64,000 bases of DNA from Acetobacteraceae bacterium. Lineage in GTDB: Bacteria > Pseudomonadota > Alphaproteobacteria > Acetobacterales > Acetobacteraceae. Of the stretch, positions 30,486-40,959 are shown in pieces (within the stretch, counting starts at the first letter, position 1; each line of letters begins with the position of its first letter). The notes under the pieces are model-generated. The model did not search any database, was not told the DNA's origin, and worked only from the letters and a program-made list of their open reading frames with translations. The translations under genes and the position numbers were made by a program. Where the stretch lies: NCBI GenBank assembly GCA_003164135.1, contig PLSD01000053.1, positions 1 to 64,000 of the forward strand. The letters run 5' to 3'.

Positions 30486-31371
30486 ACCCCAGCGCACGGC
30501 GCAGCTTCATCACTGAACGGCGCACGAGCTTGCGCGGCTTCAGCGCCGCGAAAGTGCGCGCGACCGGATGTGGCTTGGGCGTTGGCGGCGGGGGTGGCAC
30601 GGCAGCAGGCGTGGCAAAAATCTGCGCCATGTCCAGCGGGACCGGCGATTGCAGGATGACGGGGCGCAGCGCCGTGTCGGCATGGAGGAGCAGGAAATCC
30701 TGGCGGTAGAAATCCATGACGAAGCTGCGGATGATGTTACAATTAAGGAGCGAGGACAGGCTGGCGGTCGTCATGTTGAGTGGCTTAAGCGGCGTGGCGG
30801 GCAGGCCGAGCAGTTCCAGCCCGTGGCGGCCAAAGCGCCCATCGGCGAGAATCGGCAATATATGTTTGGCTTTCCGCGTCGGCCCGAGGGTAAGGTACCA
30901 GGATTGCGGCGAGAAATGCACATAGCGGAAATCCGTCTGGATGCACGGCAAGGTGAGTTCGTTGCAGATGAAGGATCTGACGATTTCCAGCTGTGCGGGG
31001 GCCGATAGTTCCAGGAGTTTCGCCTCTGGCCGGTATTGTTTGAAATGTTCGCTGATGGCGGAGAGGAAACGCTGGAACGGGTTGCGCACGAAGGCCACGG
31101 AATTATAGGTCTCGAAAAGCGCCATCAGCTCCGGGAACAGCGCGGCCAGTTCCCAGAGCCGCAGATGCGCGTAATCCACGTCGCGCTGGAAATAGGATTC
31201 ATGATCGACACCCCAGAAGCGCCGGGAATGGTCGTGATGGGTTTCGATCGCAGCCCTGAAGGTGGTTCCAGCGCATTTTGGATTATGGATGAAGATGAAC
31301 TTCTTCTCGTGAGAGATGATCAATAATCCCTCCAGGTTTTGTCGGCGTTCACGTACACCCCAGTAAAACAT
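30481..31371 (-). CDS. Sulfotransferase family 2-like protein
   Basis: KKFIFIHNPKCAGTTFRAAIETHHD PAPS-loop-like motif; SVAFVRNPFQRFLSAISEHF 3'-phosphate-binding-like motif. Confidence 0.8.
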   Translation of the reverse strand: MFYWGVRERRQNLEGLLIISHEKKFIFIHNPKCAGTTFRAAIETHHDHSRRFWGVDHESYFQRDVDYAHLRLWELAALFPELMALFETYNSVAFVRNPFQRFLSAISEHFKQYRPEAKLLELSAPAQLEIVRSFICNELTLPCIQTDFRYVHFSPQSWYLTLGPTRKAKHILPILADGRFGRHGLELLGLPATPLKPLNMTTASLSSLLNCNIIRSFVMDFYRQDFLLLHADTALRPVILQSPVPLDMAQIFATPAAVPPPPPTPKPHPVARTFAALKPRKLVRRSVMKLRRALGF

Positions 31372-31587
31372 AAGAGCACTGCTGAATACAAGGATATATA
31401 AGCGTACGGGGCCGGTAATTTGCGTGCCGCTGATTAGTCCGGCGCACCCGGATTGTGTACCGGCACCAGAAATGAAGAATTTGAGATAGACAGGCTTTGC
31501 ACATGCAGGTTTATCTTCCTGTGCCGGAACATATAGGCTAGCGTGCAGGGTAGAGCCGACTGATGGGTTTGAAGTGATGGTGGCACC

Positions 31588-32709
31588 ATGAGAATATTGG
31601 TGGTGGGGGCCGGGTTTGCCGGAGCCGTGTATGCGCGGACGCTGGCGGAGGCCGGGCACGGCGTGACCGTGATCGACAAGCGTCCGCATATTGGCGGCAA
31701 CGCCTATGATTTTGCCGATACGAACGGCGTGCGGGTGCATCTGTATGGACCGCATCTGTTTCACACCAAATTGCAGCGCGTGATCGACTGGCTGACACGC
31801 TTTGGCAGCTTCATCCCGTATGAGCACAAGGTGCGCGCCATACTGCCGAACGGAAAACTGGCGCCAATGCCGATCAATCTCGATACGGTCAACGCGGTGT
31901 TCGGCACCGGCTACTCCACGGCGGCGGAGGTGGAGGCGCATCTGGCCCGCGTGGCGCTGAAAATAGCCGAGCCCCGCAACGCCGCTGAACATCTGCAGTC
32001 GCGCATTGGGGTGGAGCTGACAGATCTGTTCTTCCGCCCCTACACGAAGAAAATGTGGGGATTCGATCTGGAGGACATGTCGCCATCGGTGGTTAAGCGC
32101 ATCCCTTTGCGCACCGACCGCGTGGATACGTATTTTGCCTCCGACGAAACGCAGATGCTGCCTCGCGATGGCTATACCGCCTTGTTCGCGAGCATGTTCG
32201 ATCATCCGGGCATCGAACTGGGGCTGGGCACCGGATTCTCGCGCGACATGCTGAAGCAGTATGGATTCTGCTTCAACGCCATGCCAATCGACGAATATTT
32301 CGGCTTCCAGCTAGGCGATCTGCCCTATCGCTCGATCCGCTTCCATGTCCGCACGGAAATGGACGGCGCGGCATGGGAGGCGCCGGTGACGAATTTCACC
32401 GACTCAGGCCCCTACACGCGTGAAACAAACTGGGATGCGCTGCCCCGCCACCGCGTGGAGGCGACGGGGCGGCGGACGATCACCAGGGAGGAGCCGTGCG
32501 ACTATCGCGACAATGGCATGGAGCGCTATTACCCGGTGAAGACGGCGGATGGCCGCTACCAGGCGCTATACGAGAAATATCGGGCATTGGCGGAGGCCGA
32601 GCCGGACATGGAATTCATCGGCCGCTGCGGCACCTACCAATATCTGGACATGGATCAGGTCATCAATCAGTCGTTGGCCGGCGCGGAACGCTGGCTGAAG
32701 CAGCAATGA
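31588..32709 (+). CDS. glf: UDP-galactopyranose mutase
   Basis: ILVVGAGFAGAVYARTLAEAGHGVTVIDKRPHIGGNAYD; GPHLFHT; KKMWGFDLEDM. Confidence 0.95.
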   Translation: MRILVVGAGFAGAVYARTLAEAGHGVTVIDKRPHIGGNAYDFADTNGVRVHLYGPHLFHTKLQRVIDWLTRFGSFIPYEHKVRAILPNGKLAPMPINLDTVNAVFGTGYSTAAEVEAHLARVALKIAEPRNAAEHLQSRIGVELTDLFFRPYTKKMWGFDLEDMSPSVVKRIPLRTDRVDTYFASDETQMLPRDGYTALFASMFDHPGIELGLGTGFSRDMLKQYGFCFNAMPIDEYFGFQLGDLPYRSIRFHVRTEMDGAAWEAPVTNFTDSGPYTRETNWDALPRHRVEATGRRTITREEPCDYRDNGMERYYPVKTADGRYQALYEKYRALAEAEPDMEFIGRCGTYQYLDMDQVINQSLAGAERWLKQQ

Positions 32710-32716
32710 GGGCACG

Positions 32717-34348
32717 ATGCGCCACGCGGATGTGAATGCGCTTTCGGAATTGTCCGGTGCCGGCTGGGATGTTTGCATCATCGGTTCCGGACCGGCGGGC
32801 GTGGCGGTGGCGGCGGAGCTCTCCGGCAATGGCTTGCGCATTGTGCTGCTGGAGAGCGGTGGACATGTGCGCCAGGATTTTGCGGATGCGCTGGATGAGG
32901 TGGAAAATGTGGGTTGGCCGAGGGTCGAGGATCAGTGGCTGGTTCGAAACCGGATCGTTGGTGGCACCTCGCACACTTGGTCCGGGCGCTGCGTGCCGTT
33001 TGATGCCATCGACTACGAAGCCCGCTCCTGGGTGCCGGAGTCTGGCTGGCCGGTGACGGCTGAGGAGGTGCGGCCCTATCTCGACCGTGCCGCGCCCTAT
33101 CTCGGCATCAGCCGAGGCACGGGTTATAATGATGAAGGGTTCTGGAAGATCGTGCAACGCCAGCGCCCGGTACCGATGTTTGATGAGTCGCGCTTGCGGT
33201 CGTACTATTGGGCCTTCAGCCGTGACCCGGACAATGCGCGCGAGCACATGCGGCTTGGCAATCATCTGCCCCGCTGGGCGGGGGATGATGTGATGCTGGT
33301 GACCAATGCCACGGTTTGCCGGATCGCGGCGAACGACGACGCCACACTGGCGGACGCGGTGGAGATTGCGGCGCCAGATGGCACGCGCTTCCGGCTTGGT
33401 GCACGTTTCATTGTGCTGTGTGCAGGTGGAATCGAGACGCCGCGGCTGTTGCTTTGTTCCAACACCACGTTGCCGGCCGGGCTGGGCAATGCGCGCGGCC
33501 AGGTTGGGCGTTATCTGATGGATCATCTGCGTGGGCCGGTGGCCTCGTTTCCGCTTGCTGGTACGAAGAACTTGCGCCGCCAGTTCGGGCATTACCGCAT
33601 CGCCGGCGGGCAGGTTTTTGTGCATGGCATGCAAATGAGCGAAACGATGCAGCGTGACGAGACGCTCATGAATACCACGGCCTGGTTGGAAGGGCGGATC
33701 ACGCCGGATGATCCGTACAACGCCCTCAAACGCTGGGCACGGTTGAAGCCGGAACTGCCCGGCGATGCGCTAAGCGTGCTGCGTAATCTTGGACTGCTGA
33801 CGAGCGGGGCGCGGGATTATTTCGTTGCGCGCAACGGGTTGCCGCGTAAGATTGAGCGGCTGAATCTTGTGGCGATGTGCGAGCAATTGCCCGATGCCGA
33901 GAGTCGCGTGACCTTGTCGGACCAGCGCGACCGGCTTGGCCTACCGCGTGCGCGTATCGACTGGCGCGTTCATGAGCAGGAGGAACGTTCCCTGCGCCGC
34001 ATCACGCAATTGGTGACGGAGGAGTTTTCGCGCCTCGGGCTGCCGGTGCCGATTGCCGACGACTGGATCAGGGACGATGCCCCGTTGCCGCAGGATTTCC
34101 GCGACGTTGCACATCCAACCGGCACCACGCGCATGGGACGCGATCCGGCTCGCGCGGTGGTGGATGAAAACTGCCTCGTGCACGGAATGAGAAATCTCTA
34201 CATAGCGGGTAGCGCGGTGTTTCCCACCTCCAGCCACGCCAACCCCACGCAGATGGTCGTGGCGTTGGCGATCCGTCTGGCCGACGAGCTGAAACGCGCG
34301 GCGCACCGGAACATGAATATTTGCACAGATATTCATGCATCTGTTTGA
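32717..34348 (+). CDS. GMC-family FAD-dependent oxidoreductase
   Basis: WDVCIIGSGPAGVAVAAELSG; LCAGGIETPRLLL; HPTGTTRMGRDPARAVVDENCLVHGMRNLYIAGSAVFPTSSHANPT. Confidence 0.9.
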   Translation: MRHADVNALSELSGAGWDVCIIGSGPAGVAVAAELSGNGLRIVLLESGGHVRQDFADALDEVENVGWPRVEDQWLVRNRIVGGTSHTWSGRCVPFDAIDYEARSWVPESGWPVTAEEVRPYLDRAAPYLGISRGTGYNDEGFWKIVQRQRPVPMFDESRLRSYYWAFSRDPDNAREHMRLGNHLPRWAGDDVMLVTNATVCRIAANDDATLADAVEIAAPDGTRFRLGARFIVLCAGGIETPRLLLCSNTTLPAGLGNARGQVGRYLMDHLRGPVASFPLAGTKNLRRQFGHYRIAGGQVFVHGMQMSETMQRDETLMNTTAWLEGRITPDDPYNALKRWARLKPELPGDALSVLRNLGLLTSGARDYFVARNGLPRKIERLNLVAMCEQLPDAESRVTLSDQRDRLGLPRARIDWRVHEQEERSLRRITQLVTEEFSRLGLPVPIADDWIRDDAPLPQDFRDVAHPTGTTRMGRDPARAVVDENCLVHGMRNLYIAGSAVFPTSSHANPTQMVVALAIRLADELKRAAHRNMNICTDIHASV

Positions 34349-34482
34349 TTCGATTCCATTCATCTTGTATGAAGGATGGCATTACGCTCATCTGGGGAAG
34401 TGAGGCAGGATTTGCGCTGTCTTTTTCTATCGCTGTCGAGGCAAGGGTTGGCTGGGACCACGCGTGATCTGGATGTTCGCGG

Positions 34483-35388
34483 GTGAGCCGGAATCTTGTC
34501 ATCGTCCGGGCCGGAGACAATTCCCTGCATCCGGAATGGCTGGAGGGCGCGGCCTTGCGCTCTTGGGACCTGGTGGTGAATTATTATGGCGACAAGCCGG
34601 ATCTTTACTGCGTGCCAGGCGTGGAGCGGATCGACAGCAAGGGGCCGAAATGGCCGGCACTGCATGAACTGATTAACGCCAACCCGCGATTCCTGCAGGA
34701 TTATGACTATGTCTGGCTGCCGGATGACGACCTGCGCACCAACGCCGTGCAAATCAATCTGCTGTTCGAGATCATGGCGCAGTACCACTTGCAAGTGGCG
34801 CAGCCGGCGCTCACCTGGAACAGCTATTTCGGGCATCTCACGACGCTGCGCAATGCCAGATTCCGGCTGCGCTATACCAATTACGTGGAGGTGATGGCGC
34901 CCTGCCTCTCGGCAAAGATGCTGGCCGGGGCGTTGCCGTTGTTCAATGCCAATCTCAGCGGATGGGGACTGGATTTCGTGTGGACCAAATTCGCCGCGCG
35001 ACCGGAGACCGAGATCGCGATCATCGATGCGGTAACGGTGCAACATACGCGCCCGGTGGGCGGGCCCAACTACAAGGCGCTGCGTGAGCGCGGCATCTCC
35101 CCCTGGGATGAGCTGCGCGCCTTCTGTAAATCCAATGGCATCGAGGAGGAGCCCGTGATTTTCACGCACCGCGCCATCTATCGCGATGGAGCGGTGATTG
35201 ATGCCCTGGCGAAGCCGCGGCGCTTCACGCTGAGCGCGATTGCCGGCTATTTGCCGGCCTTGCAGCATTCGCCCGAGGCACGGCGGATGCTGCGGCGCAT
35301 GGCCGGTATGGCCTGGAAGGCACTCTATAATCTGCCCGATCGTGTCGCTGAAGAATCGATAACCCAGAAACTGGTGCTGCGGCGCTGA
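34483..35388 (+). CDS. DUF707 family protein (putative glycosyltransferase-like)
   Basis: LVIVRAGDNSLHPEWL; YDYVWLPDDDLRTN; SGWGLDFVW; VQHTRPVGG. Confidence 0.75.
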   Translation: MSRNLVIVRAGDNSLHPEWLEGAALRSWDLVVNYYGDKPDLYCVPGVERIDSKGPKWPALHELINANPRFLQDYDYVWLPDDDLRTNAVQINLLFEIMAQYHLQVAQPALTWNSYFGHLTTLRNARFRLRYTNYVEVMAPCLSAKMLAGALPLFNANLSGWGLDFVWTKFAARPETEIAIIDAVTVQHTRPVGGPNYKALRERGISPWDELRAFCKSNGIEEEPVIFTHRAIYRDGAVIDALAKPRRFTLSAIAGYLPALQHSPEARRMLRRMAGMAWKALYNLPDRVAEESITQKLVLRR

Positions 35389-35397
35389 GGGGGCGGC

Positions 35398-36498
35398 TCA
35401 GGCAGGTTGCGCGGTAACGCCAAAGCCGGGCCAGTCCGCCGTGCCGTTCAGACTGTTCTCGTAACTGAGGATGCGGTCGCGGCGCTCGTTCCAGGCCCAG
35501 GTCAGGGTCTCCAGCCCGCGCTTGAAATGCTGCTGGAAGACGTAACGGAATTTTTTAGCGTTGGACATTAGAGGCAGATACGGCGCCAGCTCCGGGTATT
35601 TCGCTATGATGTCGAGATAGGGGCTGTGGGCCGCCGCATCCCAGGGCAGGAAGCTGCCGTGCCAGGGTTTGGGGCTGCCCATAAAATGCCGGATGCGCGG
35701 CGCGATGCGGTCCGTCACCCCGGCGTTGAGCATGAAGATGGGAAAATTCCAGCACAGCGACATCGGGATTCGCCGCGCCATGCCCGCGATATTCAACACA
35801 TCCTGATCTGGAAAGCGCGAGCGGGCGCCCTGGGACTTGAACAATCGCCAGGCTTCCATGCCGATCTCGTCCCAGCCATCGCGGTTCACGCGCAGCACCC
35901 CGGTGTTGAAATACAGATGCTGTTCCTGCGGCGGGATGCCTAGTGAAGAGAAATAGGCGGTGATCTCGCGGCCATGCCGGTCGGGGCCCGGGGCGGCGAA
36001 CGTCATAGGGTCGCTGGTGGCGAGAAACTGACCGCGCGGCACTGGATAGTTTAGCAGTGGGTCCAATGCGCCGGTGATCTGCGTATCCCCGTCGATGTAG
36101 AGAAACTGCTCATAATCGGCGGGCAGCAGGCGGCCGAGGAACAGCCGGGCGAGCATGGCGTTGGCGCCGTCGATCGTTTTGCTGTCGAGCGGAACGAATT
36201 CAATGGCCTCGGCCTCGCAGACGTGTGCAAAAATCCGGTTCATCGCGGCCGGCGCATCGAGGCAATAGATGAGCACATCTGCCGTTCCGGCGGCACTGTG
36301 GCGGCGGGCCTGCACGGCACTGACCAGCGTCGGCAGCAGATAGCCGGGGTCGGTCGTGTAGCAGATGCAACTGGATGTTCTCAAAGGCTGCCTCTGAATT
36401 CTGGCGGTGACGATACGACGCGGTCGTGCTGAACCTATATCATCCAGCGCGCGTGGGGGATAGCGAATTCCCAAATTCTCATCGGTCATTTTCCGCAA
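35398..36498 (-). CDS. Glycosyltransferase family 8-like protein
   Basis: CICYTTDPGYLLPTLVSAVQA; EQFLYIDGDTQITGALDPLL (DxD). Confidence 0.83.
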   Translation of the reverse strand: MRKMTDENLGIRYPPRALDDIGSARPRRIVTARIQRQPLRTSSCICYTTDPGYLLPTLVSAVQARRHSAAGTADVLIYCLDAPAAMNRIFAHVCEAEAIEFVPLDSKTIDGANAMLARLFLGRLLPADYEQFLYIDGDTQITGALDPLLNYPVPRGQFLATSDPMTFAAPGPDRHGREITAYFSSLGIPPQEQHLYFNTGVLRVNRDGWDEIGMEAWRLFKSQGARSRFPDQDVLNIAGMARRIPMSLCWNFPIFMLNAGVTDRIAPRIRHFMGSPKPWHGSFLPWDAAAHSPYLDIIAKYPELAPYLPLMSNAKKFRYVFQQHFKRGLETLTWAWNERRDRILSYENSLNGTADWPGFGVTAQPA

Positions 36499-36501
36499 GG
36501 C

Positions 36502-38028
36502 TCAGGCGGAAGGCGTGACGATTCCGGCTGTACGGACGAGGCGCTGGCGGAGTCTTGCCAGCATGCGCAGCGCCAGAGTCTCTAGCCCCTGCGGCCGGCC
36601 CTCGATCCGCCAGAGCAGGAACAGGCAACTAGTGTAGGCGGCGGCGCCGAGCGTGACACTCGCGCCAAGCTGCGCCGCTACCCAGGGGGGCGCTATCCCC
36701 CAATCGAAATAAGATGTGAAGGTTTCGAGAATGACGGCCATGAATGCGACCGCGGCCACGCTGCGCCAACAGCTTACCAACTGCCGGGCAACAGAAAGTC
36801 CGCTGAGCCGGCGGATGATGACCATGCAATAGACCGCCGTAATCGTCTCCGAGATGATACGGGCTGCGATGACACCCATGAAACCGTATTTCAATGCCCC
36901 GACGATGACCAAAGGCAGTTTGACGCACATCTGTAGAACGTTACGCCAGACCATTGCCCTGGTTTCACCCAGCGCCATGCTCAATGGCGTGAGCAGCATG
37001 CCGAACAGCAACGGAATCAGGCTGAGGGAGAGCAGCGACACGGCAGGAATCGCGCCGAGCCACTTTTGCCCCAGCAGCAGCCGCACCATGGGGGCGGCGA
37101 CGATGCTTTGCCCGACCAGCAGCGGCAGCCCAATGGCAATCACGGCGCTGGCCGCGCTTTGGAAACTGTTCTGCAGCCTGGTCCGGTCCTCGCGCAGCAT
37201 GCTGAAGGCAGAGAGAAGCGGGCGCAGCAAAGGTGAAAATAATGATGAAAGGGGAATATTAGTAACGTTGTTGGCCAGGCTGAACAGACCGAGCTGGGCG
37301 GGGCGCATTAATTTTCCCAGCAGCAACTGGTCGGATTGCCAGTTGATGGCAAGCACGATTTGCGACAGGCTGATCCAGCCAAGGAAATCCACAAAAATCC
37401 GCCAATCCACCAGGGTGAGGCGCGGGCGGAAGGGAAACAGCGCGTAGGATTGTGCGGCGATGACCAGCGGTGCTGCGACGGTGCAGACCGCGATGGACCA
37501 GTAGGAATGGGTGAGGAAGACGGTGACGATGCCGGCTATGAAGGCGGCAAGCTTGCCGATCAGTTCGAACATGAACTCGTATTTGAAATTGAGATCCTTG
37601 GCGAATTGCGCGAGGCGCGGATTCAAAAGTCCCCTGGCGGCCGGTGCCAGGCTGAGGAATTCGATTAGCGGCACTAGCTCGCGATGTTTGTAAAAGCTGG
37701 CGAAGGGCACTGCGATGATATAGACGGCTGAGCAGAGCAGGACGCCGCGCAGCAGACCGAGGGTAAAGGCGGTGTGGTAATAGGATTCCTTGATTTCTGG
37801 CAGCCGCACCAGCGCCTGGCTCAAGGGCATTTCCAGCGCCGCTTCGAGAATCAGGATCACTGTCATGGCGATGGTGACGAGACCGAAATCAGACGGCGAG
37901 AGCAGGCGCGCCAGGATCAGCATCGTCAGAAGGTCCATGACGCGGCTGATCAACCTGGCGAGCACCATGAGTGCGCCGCTGAAAGCGGTGTTGTGGGCTA
38001 GCACGGCGGCCTCATTCCCCGGCCTCAT
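36502..38028 (-). CDS. Polysaccharide flippase (Wzx-like)
   Basis: 508 aa, about a dozen TM segments; ARLLSPSDFGLVTIAMTV. Confidence 0.88.
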   Translation of the reverse strand: MRPGNEAAVLAHNTAFSGALMVLARLISRVMDLLTMLILARLLSPSDFGLVTIAMTVILILEAALEMPLSQALVRLPEIKESYYHTAFTLGLLRGVLLCSAVYIIAVPFASFYKHRELVPLIEFLSLAPAARGLLNPRLAQFAKDLNFKYEFMFELIGKLAAFIAGIVTVFLTHSYWSIAVCTVAAPLVIAAQSYALFPFRPRLTLVDWRIFVDFLGWISLSQIVLAINWQSDQLLLGKLMRPAQLGLFSLANNVTNIPLSSLFSPLLRPLLSAFSMLREDRTRLQNSFQSAASAVIAIGLPLLVGQSIVAAPMVRLLLGQKWLGAIPAVSLLSLSLIPLLFGMLLTPLSMALGETRAMVWRNVLQMCVKLPLVIVGALKYGFMGVIAARIISETITAVYCMVIIRRLSGLSVARQLVSCWRSVAAVAFMAVILETFTSYFDWGIAPPWVAAQLGASVTLGAAAYTSCLFLLWRIEGRPQGLETLALRMLARLRQRLVRTAGIVTPSA

Positions 38029-38539
38029 TCGGGAGAAGTTCTTGTGTATTTAAAGGAAGTTCTCGTACAAGCCGTGCAGGGCTGCCGGCATAGAGTCCAT
38101 CCGGCTCCGTGGATTTGGTGACCACGGCGCCGGCGGCGATGACGCAGCCGGGTGCGATGGTGACGCCGGGCAGAATGATAACGCCGCAGCCGATCCAGCT
38201 TCCCTGCCCGATCTCCACCGGCTTGCCAACCACCTCGACCAGCCCGCGCTGGTGCGGCGGCCCGATCTCGTGGGTGGCGGTGATAATGCGCACATACTGG
38301 CCGATGCGGACATTGCCGCCGATCCGCAGAGCCTCGAAGCCGTCGTGGAAAAACCCGACATTGATAAAGACATTCGGGCCGATACTGAGTTTTTTGGAAC
38401 GCAGCACCGCGCCTGCCCATAGGCAGGAGCTGGGTGCGACATCGTAGCCGGTGAGGCGCATGACGCGCATCCTCACGCCCACGGGGAGCAGCTCGCTGCG
38501 CAGAAGGGCATCTGTGACCCGGTGTACGAAATCACCCAT
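38012..38539 (-). CDS. Left-handed beta-helix (hexapeptide) acyltransferase
   Basis: IGGNVRIGQYVRI...IGQGSWIGCGVIILPGVTIAPGCVIAAGAVVTKS. Confidence 0.9.
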   Translation of the reverse strand: MGDFVHRVTDALLRSELLPVGVRMRVMRLTGYDVAPSSCLWAGAVLRSKKLSIGPNVFINVGFFHDGFEALRIGGNVRIGQYVRIITATHEIGPPHQRGLVEVVGKPVEIGQGSWIGCGVIILPGVTIAPGCVIAAGAVVTKSTEPDGLYAGSPARLVRELPLNTQELLPNEAGE

Positions 38540-38547
38540 GAGCGCTG

Positions 38548-40950
38548 CTAGCCCTGGTCGAGCTTGAACCAGCCGGTGAATTTGTCGCGCCGCGTTGTCT
38601 CGGAAAGAAAATAAGCATCGTTACCGCCATAGTATTCCGGCTCGACCTCGTTGATAATGATGCCATGCGGACGGTTCAGAGTGTCAATCAATTCATTATG
38701 AATGTTTAAGGCCCGCCGTGACGTATGCGAAATACTGATGACCGAGAGGATGAGATCGGCGAAGCTGCCGAGGATCAGACCGTCGGACACGGTGGGCAAA
38801 GGCGGGCTGTCGATGACCACGTAGTCGAAATCCGCGCGCAGGCTCCGAAGTACCATCTGCAGCCGCTCCTCATTGAGCAGCTCCCGGCCAGGCAGAGACC
38901 TCGTTCCGGCGGAGAGAAATTTAAAATTCTCTTCTGGCCAATTGTGAAGTTCCGGGCAGACGCCGCTATCCAGCCAGTCGAGGAGGCCGGGGCTGTTGCC
39001 AAAGCGCAGCAGCCCCCGCAGGCGGCTGAGATGCGGATCGGCATCCACGAGCACGACGCGCTTACCATTGCCGCACAGGCCTTTCGCGAGATTGGCGGCG
39101 ATCGTCGTCTTGCCGTCCTCCTTGCTGGGAGAGATGATGAGGATCACCATCGGCTGGCCCGGCGTGCCGGTGAGGGAGATGGAGCGGCACAGGATGCGGA
39201 ATGATTCCGAGAACGGGCTGCGCCCCACGGCACCAAATATGCTGGCGGTGATGGCGCCTTTGGTCTGCCGCGGTATGGCGGCATAGACTGGACGCGAAAC
39301 GGCGAGGCGGATCTGCTCCTCGCTCTCGAACCGGCCGGAGAAGGCGCGGCGCCCGAGCGTGAGGCCAACGCCGATGACGAGACCGGTGAGCGCGCCGAGC
39401 AGCACTGTCACCATCACTTTCGGAGAGGTCGGTCTCAGTGGCATGTCAGCCGGTGTGACGATGCGGGTATTGATGATGGTGGCGGCCTTGGAAACCTGCG
39501 CCTCCTCCTGCTTCTCCATCAGCAGCACGTAGAGCTGGCCAAGCACTTCGGTGGAGCGTTGCAGGGAGATGACCTTCAGCGATTCTGCCGGCATCTGCTT
39601 GATCTGGTCCTGGAACTTACCGATGATCTGGTCGAGATTGGCGAGATTCTTGTCGGCGGCGGCCAGATCGTTGTTAACCGTGTCGCGGATAGCGTTCTTC
39701 AACTCAATCACTTGCGCCTGCTCGATCTGCACATTCTGCGAGGCAGCGGTAAACTGCGCCTGCAGATCGCTCAGCTTCAACTCCTCGTTGGAGAGGCTGG
39801 TGGTGAGCGCCGAGAGCACCGTGTCGTTGGTCTGACTGACCAGATAAGGATTCAGCGTGCCGTGGGAGTCCCGCAGCTCGCCGGCGAGTTGTTTCAATGC
39901 ATCGCGCTGCAATTGCAGGGTAGTTTGCTGTGTCTGGTATTGCGCCAGCTGGTTGAGAAGGCTCTGGGCGTTCTGCGGCACGTCGAGGATGCCTGTCTGC
40001 GACTGGTATGTGGCAAGATTCTGATCGGCCTCGGAAAGCTCGGTGCTGACATTTTTCAGCTGGTCGCTGACAAAATCCTCGGTCGTTGAGGCGGATTGCG
40101 TCTTCCAGGAGAGCTGGGTGGCGATATAGTCCTGCATCACCTGGTTGACGAAGAGCTGCGCCTGATACGGATTGGCCCAGCGGAATTGCAGGAAAGCAAT
40201 CTGCGTGGGCTGGATGGCAGAGCCGCCGGCATCGACGGAGAGGGCGCCGCTCTGCAGCGCCTGGGCGAGCGCGGTGGGAGAGATGATGGTCAGGTCATAG
40301 GTTTTTCCTGGCATGGGCTGATAGCCGGGGCCGGCTGGCTGGATCAGCATCTGCACACCGTTGCCGGCGGCAGGCTTACCGAGCTGGCCGGCGAGAATGT
40401 GGCGAGCATGGCTGAACCAGGAAGAGGCTGAATACAGATCGTAATTTCCGTTCTCGCCGATAACGAGCCGGTAGCTGCCGGGTGTGGAGGCGTAGAGCGC
40501 CTGCAACGTGTCCGGGCCAGGAGCGAAGCCGGTGGTGTTCCCATGGTCGTATAGGCGCCAGCGCCAGTAGGTGAGCGGCGGCGTGCCGGCTGGGTTGATC
40601 TGCGCATTGAGCCCGGTTTCCAGCACCGCGTGTTCCACCAGCGCACCGGCGGTGATCAGCTCGATCTGCGTTTCGACATCGCTTTCCGTTGCGTAGTCGC
40701 TGAGGAAATTCAGCCCGTTGCCATCGCCCGGCGCCGCCGCCGCTGTGCTGTGCGCGTCGCCCAGATAGAGCGCGCCGTTGGCGGTGAATTGTGGCGTCGC
40801 TAGCAGCGTGTGCAGCAGCGCCATCAGCGTGGTCGCGGCCACGATCGCCGCGATGAGTCCCGCCTGGCGCCTCAGGCTTTGCACGATCTGGGCAATGTCG
40901 ATCGTGTCGTATGTGGCAGCGGGCAAGGTGACCGGCAGTTTGCTGGACAA
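38548..40950 (-). CDS. Wzz/Wzc-type polysaccharide co-polymerase with BY-kinase domain
   Basis: N-terminal Wzz domain; SPSKEDGKTTIAANLAKGLCGNGKRVVLVDADPHLSRL Walker motifs. Confidence 0.93.
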   Translation of the reverse strand: MSSKLPVTLPAATYDTIDIAQIVQSLRRQAGLIAAIVAATTLMALLHTLLATPQFTANGALYLGDAHSTAAAAPGDGNGLNFLSDYATESDVETQIELITAGALVEHAVLETGLNAQINPAGTPPLTYWRWRLYDHGNTTGFAPGPDTLQALYASTPGSYRLVIGENGNYDLYSASSWFSHARHILAGQLGKPAAGNGVQMLIQPAGPGYQPMPGKTYDLTIISPTALAQALQSGALSVDAGGSAIQPTQIAFLQFRWANPYQAQLFVNQVMQDYIATQLSWKTQSASTTEDFVSDQLKNVSTELSEADQNLATYQSQTGILDVPQNAQSLLNQLAQYQTQQTTLQLQRDALKQLAGELRDSHGTLNPYLVSQTNDTVLSALTTSLSNEELKLSDLQAQFTAASQNVQIEQAQVIELKNAIRDTVNNDLAAADKNLANLDQIIGKFQDQIKQMPAESLKVISLQRSTEVLGQLYVLLMEKQEEAQVSKAATIINTRIVTPADMPLRPTSPKVMVTVLLGALTGLVIGVGLTLGRRAFSGRFESEEQIRLAVSRPVYAAIPRQTKGAITASIFGAVGRSPFSESFRILCRSISLTGTPGQPMVILIISPSKEDGKTTIAANLAKGLCGNGKRVVLVDADPHLSRLRGLLRFGNSPGLLDWLDSGVCPELHNWPEENFKFLSAGTRSLPGRELLNEERLQMVLRSLRADFDYVVIDSPPLPTVSDGLILGSFADLILSVISISHTSRRALNIHNELIDTLNRPHGIIINEVEPEYYGGNDAYFLSETTRRDKFTGWFKLDQG

Positions 40951-40959
40951 TTCGGCCTC

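Noticed and set aside
31372-32205. N-terminal part of the 574-aa minus-strand ORF 30481..32205
   Set aside because: Antisense to glf; only the part from 31371 downward has sulfotransferase motifs, so the start was moved.
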